Positions 50,975 through 58,669 of a DNA stretch of 61,103 nt are shown piece by piece. The stretch's first letter is position 1; each line of letters begins with the position of its first letter. The position numbers and the translations under genes were made by a program. The DNA is from Verrucomicrobiales bacterium (lineage in GTDB: Bacteria > Verrucomicrobiota > Verrucomicrobiia > Verrucomicrobiales > SLCJ01), in contig JAGXGH010000143.1 in NCBI GenBank assembly GCA_024636835.1, forward strand, positions 1 to 61,103, given 5' to 3'. The notes below the pieces were generated by a model. That model made no database searches, had not been told where the DNA came from, and saw only the letters and a program-made list of their open reading frames with translations.

Positions 50975-52669
50975 TTGAGTCGTCGAGTATCCATAGCCGT
51001 TTTTGCCATCACCGCCCTCTTCATGGCGGTGTTCTTTATCTATCCGATCTTCAACACGGTAGTTGAAGCCTTCATTACGCCGGATGGAGGCATCACCTTC
51101 GACTACATCTTCGAAGTTTTTCGAAATCCCATCTACGTCGAAGGCCTGACAAACTCGTTCCTTATTGCCGTCGCCACCATGATCGTCTGTTTGGCGATCT
51201 CTCTACCACTGGCCGTCCTCAACGACCGCTTTGACTTTCCCGGAAAAAAGATCGTCGCTTCTCTGGTTCTGGTGCCGATGATTCTACCACCCTTCGTTGG
51301 TGCTATTGGCGTGAAGCAAATCCTCGGCACCCACGGCGCACTGAATGCGGCCTTGGTGAACTTCGGTCTAATGGACGATCTCTCACCCTTTGACTGGCTC
51401 GGGTCCAGCAGGTTTTTCGGCGTCGTGGTGATGAACGCCCTCCACCTCTACCCCATCCTCTACCTCAACATCGTCGCCGCTCTGGCGAACCTCGACCCCG
51501 CGATGCAAGAAGCCGCGCAGAACCTCGGAGCAAACTGGTGGTCGCGCTTTCGCCGCATCACTCTACCGCTTACCATGCCCGGTGTTTTCGCCGGTGGCAC
51601 TGTGGTGTTTATCTGGTCGTTCACCGAGCTCGGTGTGCCATTGATCTTCGACTTCAACCGGGTCACCGCCGTGCAGATTTTTGACGGCATCAAAGACATC
51701 AACGGCAACCCGTTCCCCTATGCGCTCGTCGTCGTCATGCTCGTCTTCTCCGGCATCTTCTTCCTCGTTGGCAAACACTTCTTCGGAAAGGCGGAGGCCG
51801 GTCGCGTCTCAAAAGCCACCCGAGGCCGCCAACCCAAGAAACTTCCCGCACTCTCCGGCGTGCTCTGCCTCAGCGCCTTCGTTTCCGTGATCGGTCTCGC
51901 CATCATCCCACACATCGGAGTCGGACTCATGTCGCTGGCGGGCGACTGGTATAATTCCGTTCTGCCAAACACCTTCACCTTGAATCACTACAGCGACGCG
52001 CTATCCAACTCACTCGTCGTTCCCTCCATCAAGAACTCACTCGGCTACGCATCCGCAGCTACCATTCTCGACATCGTGCTTGGTGTAATGATCGCTTACG
52101 TGATCGTTCGCAGCAAACTTCCCGGACGACAAATCCTCGACGCCATTTCCATGTTGCCGCTTGCCGTGCCCGGACTAGTCCTCGCCTTCGGCTACCTCGC
52201 CATGACACGTGAAGGAGAAATCTTCGAGTTTCTCCGCCAAGATGGTAACCCCACGCTCATTCTGATCATCGCTTACGCCACCCGACGACTCCCCTACGTT
52301 GTGCGCTCCGCCGCCGCTGGATTCCAACAAACCTCCGTCGAACTTGAAGAAGCCGCGCAGTCACTCGGTGCCTCGCCGACCAAAGCGCTTCGCCGCATCA
52401 CCATGCCACTGATCACCGCCAATATTATTGCCGGTGCGCTTCTCGCCTTCTCCTTCGCAATGCTTGAAGTATCGGACTCACTGATCCTCGCACAACAGGC
52501 CGAGCACTACCCGATCACCATGGCGATCTACCAATTGTTCAACACACTGGGCAACGGCCACAACCTCGCATCCGCACTCGGCGTTTGGGCGATGGTCTTC
52601 CTCGCCATCACCATCATCGGCGCATCGATGATTCTCGGGCGCAAAGTCGGCGCACTTTTCCGTGTCTAA
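50975..52669 (+). CDS. Double-domain ABC transporter permease (iron/thiamine FbpB-like)
   Basis: 564 residues with about 12 membrane helices in two homologous halves, each with an EAA-type loop that contacts the ATPase: EAAQNLGANWWSRFRRITLP in the first half and EAAQSLGASPTKALRRITMP in the second. This fused layout is typical of FbpB/AfuB-type Fe3+ and related importers. The start is TTG 50975, because a stop precedes it and the signal-like MSRRVSIAVFAITALFMAVF follows. No binding protein or ATPase gene is adjacent, so the partners are elsewhere. The downstream AIM24 gene is 52 bases away. Confidence 0.87.
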   Translation: MSRRVSIAVFAITALFMAVFFIYPIFNTVVEAFITPDGGITFDYIFEVFRNPIYVEGLTNSFLIAVATMIVCLAISLPLAVLNDRFDFPGKKIVASLVLVPMILPPFVGAIGVKQILGTHGALNAALVNFGLMDDLSPFDWLGSSRFFGVVVMNALHLYPILYLNIVAALANLDPAMQEAAQNLGANWWSRFRRITLPLTMPGVFAGGTVVFIWSFTELGVPLIFDFNRVTAVQIFDGIKDINGNPFPYALVVVMLVFSGIFFLVGKHFFGKAEAGRVSKATRGRQPKKLPALSGVLCLSAFVSVIGLAIIPHIGVGLMSLAGDWYNSVLPNTFTLNHYSDALSNSLVVPSIKNSLGYASAATILDIVLGVMIAYVIVRSKLPGRQILDAISMLPLAVPGLVLAFGYLAMTREGEIFEFLRQDGNPTLILIIAYATRRLPYVVRSAAAGFQQTSVELEEAAQSLGASPTKALRRITMPLITANIIAGALLAFSFAMLEVSDSLILAQQAEHYPITMAIYQLFNTLGNGHNLASALGVWAMVFLAITIIGASMILGRKVGALFRV

Positions 52670-52721
52670 GCACAAAGCAAACACTCTTGCATCTCCTTTC
52701 GATTTCAGCCATCAACATAGT

Positions 52722-53447
52722 ATGAGCACACCACCACCAGTCCCCGCCGAAGAACGTCGCTACACACTCGAAGAATTTGTCGCCGCCACCGAACAAAAAG
52801 ATCGTGGCCAAGGATTTTTCGAACTCGAAACACCACGCATGCTCGAGGTTAACCTCAACGGCAAAGTGAACACCAAACTTGGCTCAATGGTAGCCTACCA
52901 CGGCAATGTGAAGTTCACCCGCGAAGGCATGCTCGATCAAGGTATCGGCAACCTACTCAAGAAAGCCGTATCCGGCGAAGGCATGCGCCTGACCTACGCC
53001 GAGGGGCAAGGAAAAGTATATCTCTCCGACGCCGGTAAGAAAATCTCCATCCTCAACCTTCAGGGCGAAGGTCTAGTGGTCAACGGCAACGACGTCCTCG
53101 CTTTCGAAAGCTCCCTACAGCACAAGATCACCATGATGCGCAAAGTCACTGGCATGATGTCTGGCGGACTATTCAACGTCGCCTTCAGCGGATCGGGAAT
53201 GCTTGCCATCACCAGCCATTACGAGCCAGTCACCCTCCGTGTCGAACCAGGAAAGCCGATCGTCACCGACCCCAACGCCACCATCGCGTGGAGTGCCGGC
53301 CTCAGCCCCGATCTCAAGACAGACGTCTCCTTCAAAACCTTCCTTGGCCGTGGATCCGGCGAGTCCATTCAAATGAAATTCGAAGGCTCAGGCTTCGTCG
53401 TCATCCAACCCTACGAAGAAGTCTACTTCGGTGGGCAACAAGGGTAG
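52722..53447 (+). CDS. AIM24-family protein
   Basis: 241 residues. The beta-rich core ARMLEVNLNGKVNTKLGSMV-type segment, KVYLSDAGKKISILNLQGEG, FNVAFSGSGMLAITSHYEPV and the end GFVVIQPYEEVYFGG match the AIM24 (TRAP-like beta-helix) family, named after a yeast mitochondrial inner-membrane protein. Bacterial function is unclear. ATG 52722 (MSTPPPVPAEE) is preferred to the in-frame ATG at 52662 that overlaps the permease stop. Confidence 0.8.
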   Translation: MSTPPPVPAEERRYTLEEFVAATEQKDRGQGFFELETPRMLEVNLNGKVNTKLGSMVAYHGNVKFTREGMLDQGIGNLLKKAVSGEGMRLTYAEGQGKVYLSDAGKKISILNLQGEGLVVNGNDVLAFESSLQHKITMMRKVTGMMSGGLFNVAFSGSGMLAITSHYEPVTLRVEPGKPIVTDPNATIAWSAGLSPDLKTDVSFKTFLGRGSGESIQMKFEGSGFVVIQPYEEVYFGGQQG

Positions 53448-53489
53448 CGACTGATCCCCATTGGTTACCTCTGCCCTAAAGTGATTAAC

Positions 53490-53516
53490 CATGAAGGACA
53501 TGAAGATCATGAAGGC
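53490..53516 (+). repeat. 9-bp tandem array, CATGAAGGA type
   Basis: CATGAAGGA, CATGAAGAT, CATGAAGGC in exact register, the same unit as at 998-1030. Confidence 0.75.
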
Positions 53517-53560
53517 TGAGATGACCGAGTGATTAACAGTCATCATCATCTTCATTTATT

Positions 53561-53583
53561 GTAGGTTGGACGTGTCGGCCAAC
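53561..53583 (+). repeat. REP-like hairpin, copy G
   Basis: GTAG, arm GTTGG, core ACGTGTCGG, arm CCAAC, identical to copy D at 16245. A second hairpin, ACCGGGC-AAA-GCCCGGT, follows at 53593-53609. Confidence 0.8.
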
Positions 53584-53682
53584 AGCCTCTAAACCGGGCA
53601 AAGCCCGGTAATACCACAGTCAATTCACACGGCAACCGAGCGGCTTCCTAACCACCCTTCACTCGCCATTTCCAATCCTGCC

Positions 53683-53697
53683 GACCGGCATCCGGTC
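53683..53697 (-). terminator. Hairpin at the 3' end of the 155-aa gene
   Basis: GACCGG-CAT-CCGGTC abuts the stop codon of the minus-strand gene at 53696. No U-run follows. Confidence 0.4.
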
Positions 53698-54163
53698 ATT
53701 GTGAGGGTTCGCGGGAGATGAGTTCGAGGTGTTCCACGCCGCGGGCTTCGAATTCTTTCCAGTAGTGGGCGTCGCGGTTTTCGCGAACACGTTGACGTTC
53801 CTCATCGTCGAGCTTCGCCCATTTCTCCTCGCCTAGCGTCCGCCAGATATCCTTATCCGTAAGACGGCCTACCAATTCCTCCCAGAACGTGTGTTCGATC
53901 AAATCGTCCACGCATTCGCGATAGAACGACTCCTCTTCGTAGTCTTGGCATGGAACCCATGCGCCGGACTCCTTGTCTTTCTCGACTAGATCGCCGCACC
54001 CCATTTTTTTTGCCTGCGACAAAATCTCATCCGAAACCGATTCGAAGGCACGCTGCCAATCATCGCGTCCGGGGCGAGAATGATAATGTGCCACCCATGT
54101 CGACAGGTTCACCATTTCCAGCAGCATTCGGTATTGCTGTTCATTAATCACCATTTCAGCCAT
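53696..54163 (-). CDS. Hypothetical protein, 155 aa
   Basis: I do not recognise a family. The protein is soluble, helical, acidic and rich in Trp/Glu (MLLEMVNLSTWVAHYHSRPG; VDDLIEHTFWEELVGRLTD). It has no signal peptide or membrane helix and three cysteines. The frame is complete and its composition fits the neighbourhood, which is the main support. It sits between two repeat-rich spacers. Confidence 0.65.
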   Translation of the reverse strand: MAEMVINEQQYRMLLEMVNLSTWVAHYHSRPGRDDWQRAFESVSDEILSQAKKMGCGDLVEKDKESGAWVPCQDYEEESFYRECVDDLIEHTFWEELVGRLTDKDIWRTLGEEKWAKLDDEERQRVRENRDAHYWKEFEARGVEHLELISREPSQ

Positions 54164-54207
54164 GCGTCCATGATCGACGCGGATCGTTCTCGGTCAAACG
54201 CGGAACA

Positions 54208-54266
54208 CAGGTATCAGGTATCAGGTATCAGGTATCAGGTATCAGGTAGCAGGTAGCAGGTAGCAG
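54208..54266 (+). repeat. 7-bp microsatellite: CAGGTAT x5 then CAGGTAG x3
   Basis: Five exact CAGGTAT units (54208-54242) change by one base into three exact CAGGTAG units (54243-54263), then CAG. The switch shows point mutation followed by re-amplification. Confidence 0.92.
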
Positions 54267-54385
54267 CGCTTTCAGCGCCCACGGCCCGTGCCATGTCGAT
54301 CTTGGTGCAACGCCTCGGGAATGCACGGGAGTGCCCCCTTGGGGCGAAAAGACATTACCTCAGCCTCCTGCGCCATGAACGCGCC

Positions 54386-54424
54386 CTCTATCCTCTAATC
54401 TCCATCCTCTAACCTCCATTCTAA
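54386..54424 (+). repeat. 7-bp degenerate array, CTCTAAT/CTCCATC type
   Basis: CTCTATC, CTCTAAT, CTCCATC, CTCTAAC, CTCCATT in register, just upstream of the DUF5069 gene. Confidence 0.75.
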
Positions 54425-54467
54425 AAATTTCCCCTTTCCTCCCTCCGTATCACTCGTAGAGAATGGT

Positions 54468-54992
54468 ATGAGTCAACCGCACTACACCTGGGACCAAACT
54501 TTCATTGAACTCTTCCACCGCTGCCTCAAACAATACCAAGACGGCAACGAAGATTTCACCACCTACTATTCAGCCTGTGATCTGGCATTCCTTTCCAGTA
54601 TCGGGCACAAACCTCGCGAGTTCTTTGATTTCGTCGAAGACTTCGGCGACGGCGGAGACCCAACCATCGAGGCTGCGGTCTTGATCGCAGCCGTGCGACG
54701 AGACTACTTCCTCACCATCCAGAATGGCGAGAAAAGTGAGACCGAAATGCAGAGCAACCAGCTTCCCGGACGCGACTCGGCACTCGGTGGTCACATCTGG
54801 TTGCCACGCATCATTCAAAAGGCACGTAACAAACTCAGAGGTGAAAACTGCCCGGACATCATGTATTCCTGTGGAGGCGACCGGCATTTCCTCAAACAAC
54901 ACGACATCCATCCCGCTGACTTCCTTCGGGTGGTATGGGCAGCCGAGGATAATGATCAAAAAATCCTCGAATACGTCGACTCCCGCCACTAA
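54468..54992 (+). CDS. DUF5069-like protein
   Basis: 174 residues. The segment LGGHIWLPRIIQKARNKLRG, then CGGDRHFLKQHDIHPADFLRVV, follows the DUF5069 pattern (LPR-x-x-x-KAR-x-x-L-G ... FL ... gI ... F). The N-terminal half (YTWDQTFIELFHRCLKQYQD) is helical and acidic. Function is unknown in the literature I can recall. The start at 54468 (ATG) is preceded by TAGAGAATGGT. Its end abuts the second 103-bp repeat. Confidence 0.6.
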   Translation: MSQPHYTWDQTFIELFHRCLKQYQDGNEDFTTYYSACDLAFLSSIGHKPREFFDFVEDFGDGGDPTIEAAVLIAAVRRDYFLTIQNGEKSETEMQSNQLPGRDSALGGHIWLPRIIQKARNKLRGENCPDIMYSCGGDRHFLKQHDIHPADFLRVVWAAEDNDQKILEYVDSRH

Positions 54993-55094
54993 TACCAGTT
55001 ACGAATAAAAACCTGACTTTATGCCGCGCACAAGTGTTTCACAATCAATCAATTAACCTCCCGCTCGCGTCAGATCATTACCAAGATTTGGTAT
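54992..55094 (-). repeat. 103-bp repeat, copy 2
   Basis: Begins ATACCAGTTACGAATAAAAA, then CCTGACTT. Ends CGCGTCAGATCATTACCAAG, then ATTTGGTAT. Same length as copy 1 (50663-50765), opposite orientation, with about three quarters identical positions by eye. Confidence 0.8.
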
Positions 55095-55114
55095 AATCAT
55101 CAAGACATCAAAAA

Positions 55115-55146
55115 GCACGGTCCTCAGCGAGTGACCGTGCTTTTTT
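55115..55146. terminator. Bidirectional terminator between convergent genes
   Basis: GCACGGTC pairs with GACCGTGC around a 10-base loop, with TTTTTT on the plus strand and TTTTT on the minus strand. It serves both the DUF5069 gene and the fasciclin gene. Confidence 0.9.
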
Positions 55147-55172
55147 GTTATTTGTATAATTGTTCTCCTGTT

Positions 55173-56933
55173 TCACTTGGTCAACATAGCGATCATTCCG
55201 TCCAAGGTGTGGCGGTAGAGCCATGCACGCTTTTCTGCGTTCATATGTTTGCCCTTGCGAACCACCATCGCCAGCTTCTCACGAACCTCGGATTTCAGGT
55301 AATTGTTTTTCGCCATCATCACAAGGCATTCCTCATAAACATTGGCGCAGCCCTTCTCGTCGCCGGAATTAAACATAGGAACACCTTTATCGATGGCTGC
55401 CATCGCGGCTTTAGCCATACGTTCGTTAGCGTGCTTGTCATGCGAGGTATTCGCTTTCTTGTTCTTATTTGAATCTGGCGGAAGCAATACCTGATCGATG
55501 ATGTGAATCACGCCATTACCTCCATCGACATCAACCTTCTTAAGATTGGCTTGGTTCACTTTAAGCATACCATCGTTGACGTAGAATTTCACTTTCGCTC
55601 CGTTGAGTGTCTCCGCTGTCTTAGCGTTCAATGCATCGCCGGCGGCAACTTTGCCAGCTACTACGTGGTATAACAGCACGGCCTTCAACTGATCCTTGTT
55701 CTCTGGCTTGAGAAGGTTCGATACCGTTCCTTTGGGGAGTTTTGAAAACGCTTCATCGGTGGGCGCAAATACTGTGAATGGTGCTTTTCCACTCAGCACG
55801 GAATCGAGCTCTGCAGCTTTTAACGCAGCGACTAATGTCTTAAAGCTTCCAGCATTTTTCGCAACAGAAACCACCGTCTTGCGCTCAGGCTTCTTGACCT
55901 TCTCCGGTGGCAGCAAAACCGCATCAATGACGTGAATCACTCCATTGCTCGCCTTGATATCGGCATCTAGAAGGTTTGCCTGATTGACCATCACTTTACC
56001 TTTGGAAAATTTCACCCGCACAGCCGTACCTTCCAAGGTTTTCCCAGATTCGGCCTTGAGAGCATCAGCCAGCGGCACCGATCCTGCCACAACGTGATAT
56101 TTCAATACAGCTTGCAAACGCTCCTTGTTCTCAGGCTTCAGCAGCGTCTCAATCGTGCCTTTCGGCAACTTGGAGAATGCCTCATTGGTGGGAGCAAATA
56201 CTGTGATCGGCCCTTTCGCAGCTAAGGCATCAACGAGTCCAGCCGCCTTCGCCGCAGCGACTAGCGTGGAGAAATTTTTGTTGCCCGAAGCTATGGCAGC
56301 AATGGATTCACCATCCACTTTCGCCACTGGCTTGTCGCCACGCTCGCCATCCTTCTTCTTGTCGCCATACGTTCTCACATAGTCGACTTCCAAAGCAAAC
56401 TTACCGGGCTTTTTATCAGCGAGAAGCAAACCAAGTCGCGTCACTTTAGACGGATCAAACTTTGCATCCGGGAGCGAGCGCCCGCGCCATGTCCCCTCCA
56501 ATTGACTGAACGGTACACGAACTTCCGTCCACTTCCCCTTCTTGGTGGGAAACTCCGCCATGAATGACATCTCCATTCCCCTGAATTTTGCGTCAGTGCT
56601 CAAGCGCACCTGATAGCTGCGCCCATCGCCTTTCACTCGCATCTGCAAACCCTCGGCATCACTTATATCGAGGGATACAGAATTTGTCCTGATCGACGAA
56701 AAACCACCGTTATTTTCCAGCGAAAGCGTTCCGTTGAAACGCATCGTGCCGCTATCGGTCATTCCAACCTTTCCTTTCGATAACCCTCCCATCACACCGT
56801 CATCGACGACACGCCATTCCAGGCCGCCGTCAGACTTCTTATCAAATTCCGTGAGAGACTTCGCCCCAACTGACATCGGAGACAACCCGAGACAAGCCGC
56901 AGCGAATGTTACTAATAGGGAGGAGTTTTTCAT
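55173..56933 (-). CDS. Exported CIA30-like and twin fasciclin-domain protein
   Basis: 586 residues from ATG 56933. Signal peptide MKNSSLLVTFAAACLGLSPM. A CIA30-like galactose-binding fold at about 30-190 (EWRVVDDGVMGGLSKGKVGM; LDISDAEGLQMRVKGDGRSY). Two fasciclin (FAS1) domains at about 205-340 and 350-480, each with TVFAPT, AFSKLPKGT, LKYHVV or LLYHVVAG and NGVIHVID. The tail is helical and basic. FAS1 domains mediate adhesion. The combination suggests an extracellular matrix or carbohydrate-binding surface protein. The two FAS1 domains are closely similar (an internal duplication). Confidence 0.87.
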   Translation of the reverse strand: MKNSSLLVTFAAACLGLSPMSVGAKSLTEFDKKSDGGLEWRVVDDGVMGGLSKGKVGMTDSGTMRFNGTLSLENNGGFSSIRTNSVSLDISDAEGLQMRVKGDGRSYQVRLSTDAKFRGMEMSFMAEFPTKKGKWTEVRVPFSQLEGTWRGRSLPDAKFDPSKVTRLGLLLADKKPGKFALEVDYVRTYGDKKKDGERGDKPVAKVDGESIAAIASGNKNFSTLVAAAKAAGLVDALAAKGPITVFAPTNEAFSKLPKGTIETLLKPENKERLQAVLKYHVVAGSVPLADALKAESGKTLEGTAVRVKFSKGKVMVNQANLLDADIKASNGVIHVIDAVLLPPEKVKKPERKTVVSVAKNAGSFKTLVAALKAAELDSVLSGKAPFTVFAPTDEAFSKLPKGTVSNLLKPENKDQLKAVLLYHVVAGKVAAGDALNAKTAETLNGAKVKFYVNDGMLKVNQANLKKVDVDGGNGVIHIIDQVLLPPDSNKNKKANTSHDKHANERMAKAAMAAIDKGVPMFNSGDEKGCANVYEECLVMMAKNNYLKSEVREKLAMVVRKGKHMNAEKRAWLYRHTLDGMIAMLTK

Positions 56934-57070
56934 AGTGACGTCAATACGCCACACCCATTCTCTTCGGATGAATAAATCAACAAGGCTTGCCAGCTTTACT
57001 CGTAGGACCATAGATGCATGTCACTCCTGGGGCCAATCGATGAGATCAGTCCTAGGCCATGCAATAGAAC

Positions 57071-58594
57071 CTACTCCCACTCGATCGATGCCGGTGGCTT
57101 GGTGGAGATATCGTAGAGCACGCGGTTGATCCCACTCACTTCGTTTAGGATCTTGTTGGAGACTTCACGGAGCAGACTTGTAGGTAATTCCACCCAATCG
57201 GCTGTCATCGCGTCTTCCGAAACCACAGCGCGAAGGTTTGTCGCCCACTCATAGGAACGCTCGTCACCTTTCACTCCGACTGTTTTCACCGGGATTAATC
57301 CAGCATATGCCTGCCAAACTTTGTCATACCAACCATGTTCCTTAAGGGCGTTAATGAAAATGGCATCGCACTCGCGGATCACATCGAGACGCTCCAAGGT
57401 AATCTCCCCCGGGCAGCGAACAGCAAGGCCTGGACCAGGGAATGGGTGGCGGTCGAGAATGTCTTTCGCGATACCCAAGGAGTGGCCTAACTCGCGCACT
57501 TCATCTTTGAAAAGCTCAGCCAATGGCTCGAGCACCTTACCTTGCGCTTGTAGCTCTATCACACGGTCGACACGGTTGTGGTGCGTCTTAATCTTCGACG
57601 CCTTCGAATTGTCGTTCGACGCGCTTTCAATCACGTCTGGATAAAGCGTCCCTTGTGCCAGCAGTTCGGCATTACCGACCACATCCCAGAACACATCGAG
57701 GAAAAGGTTACCAATAATAATACGCTTCTTCTCCGGGTCGCCCTCACCCGCCAAAGCTGTCATGTAGCGCTCGGTCACATCGACTTTTTCAATCGGCACG
57801 CCCATGCGATGGAAATTATTCACCACCTCTTCGGCTTCGCCTTTTCGCAACAGTCCATGATCCACGAAAATCGCCCGCATGTTCACACCAGCCTCATGAA
57901 GTAACACGGCGAGCACGGTAGAATCCACACCACCAGAAACACCGCAAACCACCTGGCGGTCGCCCACTTTTTCCCGAATGCCTGAGATGATCTCGCGGCG
58001 AAATTCATCGATGCTGAACTTCTGCAAATTGCTCGCCTGCATCAGGAAGTTGCCGAGTACGCGGTTGCCTTCATGACTGTGTGTCACTTCAGGGTGAAAC
58101 TGAATTCCATAGAAGCGGTCACCCCACTGAATGGAAACAGGAGTGCCGTGGCTGTTTGTGGCAATCACCTTGGCATTCTCAGGAAGCTCGCTAACGGTGT
58201 CCGAATGGCTCATCCAAACCTGCGAAGCGGCGGTAACTCCTTCGTAAAGACCTTCGTGAGCGACAGGGTGCATGGTCGCGGGACCATACTCACGTCTATC
58301 ACTGGCCTTGACCGCGCCACCGAACTTGATGTTCAGAATCTGCATGCCATAGCACACACCGAGAACGGGAACCCCGTAACCCTGCAGGGTCTCAAAATCG
58401 ATATCCGGTGCATCGGGGTCTGACGTGCTCCTTGGCCCACCGGAGAGAATGATCGCCCCCGGCTGACCGATGTCAGCGACATTCTCCGGGCTGTAAAGTT
58501 TGGCAAAAAAGCCAAGCTCGCGAACGCGGCGGACGATGAGTTGTGTGTATTGCGACCCGAAGTCGAGGACAGCTACGTGATTAATTTCTTCCAT
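57071..58594 (-). CDS. guaA: GMP synthase (glutamine-hydrolysing)
   Basis: 507 residues. Class I glutamine amidotransferase domain (1-190) with nucleophile Cys in GVCYGMQIL and His/Glu in GIQFHPEVTHS. ATP-pyrophosphatase domain with the P-loop GVSGGVDSTVLAVL. GMP-synthase C-terminal dimerisation domain with ISTKPPASIEWE at the very end. It aminates XMP to GMP. It lies 75 bases downstream of guaB on the same strand, the usual operon order. Confidence 0.97.
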   Translation of the reverse strand: MEEINHVAVLDFGSQYTQLIVRRVRELGFFAKLYSPENVADIGQPGAIILSGGPRSTSDPDAPDIDFETLQGYGVPVLGVCYGMQILNIKFGGAVKASDRREYGPATMHPVAHEGLYEGVTAASQVWMSHSDTVSELPENAKVIATNSHGTPVSIQWGDRFYGIQFHPEVTHSHEGNRVLGNFLMQASNLQKFSIDEFRREIISGIREKVGDRQVVCGVSGGVDSTVLAVLLHEAGVNMRAIFVDHGLLRKGEAEEVVNNFHRMGVPIEKVDVTERYMTALAGEGDPEKKRIIIGNLFLDVFWDVVGNAELLAQGTLYPDVIESASNDNSKASKIKTHHNRVDRVIELQAQGKVLEPLAELFKDEVRELGHSLGIAKDILDRHPFPGPGLAVRCPGEITLERLDVIRECDAIFINALKEHGWYDKVWQAYAGLIPVKTVGVKGDERSYEWATNLRAVVSEDAMTADWVELPTSLLREVSNKILNEVSGINRVLYDISTKPPASIEWE

Positions 58595-58669
58595 GAAGGT
58601 AATGCGAAATGCTGACGGACTCGTGATCCGATCAGCGGAGGGGAATGAACAACTGATTTGTGAAGGGCT

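Larger units (their letters stand above)
54164..54467. other. Spacer with two 7-bp arrays
   Basis: No gene is seen. Arrays at 54208-54266 and 54386-54424 flank a GC-rich stretch with GCCCCCTTGGGGC (about 54331-54343). Confidence 0.7.
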
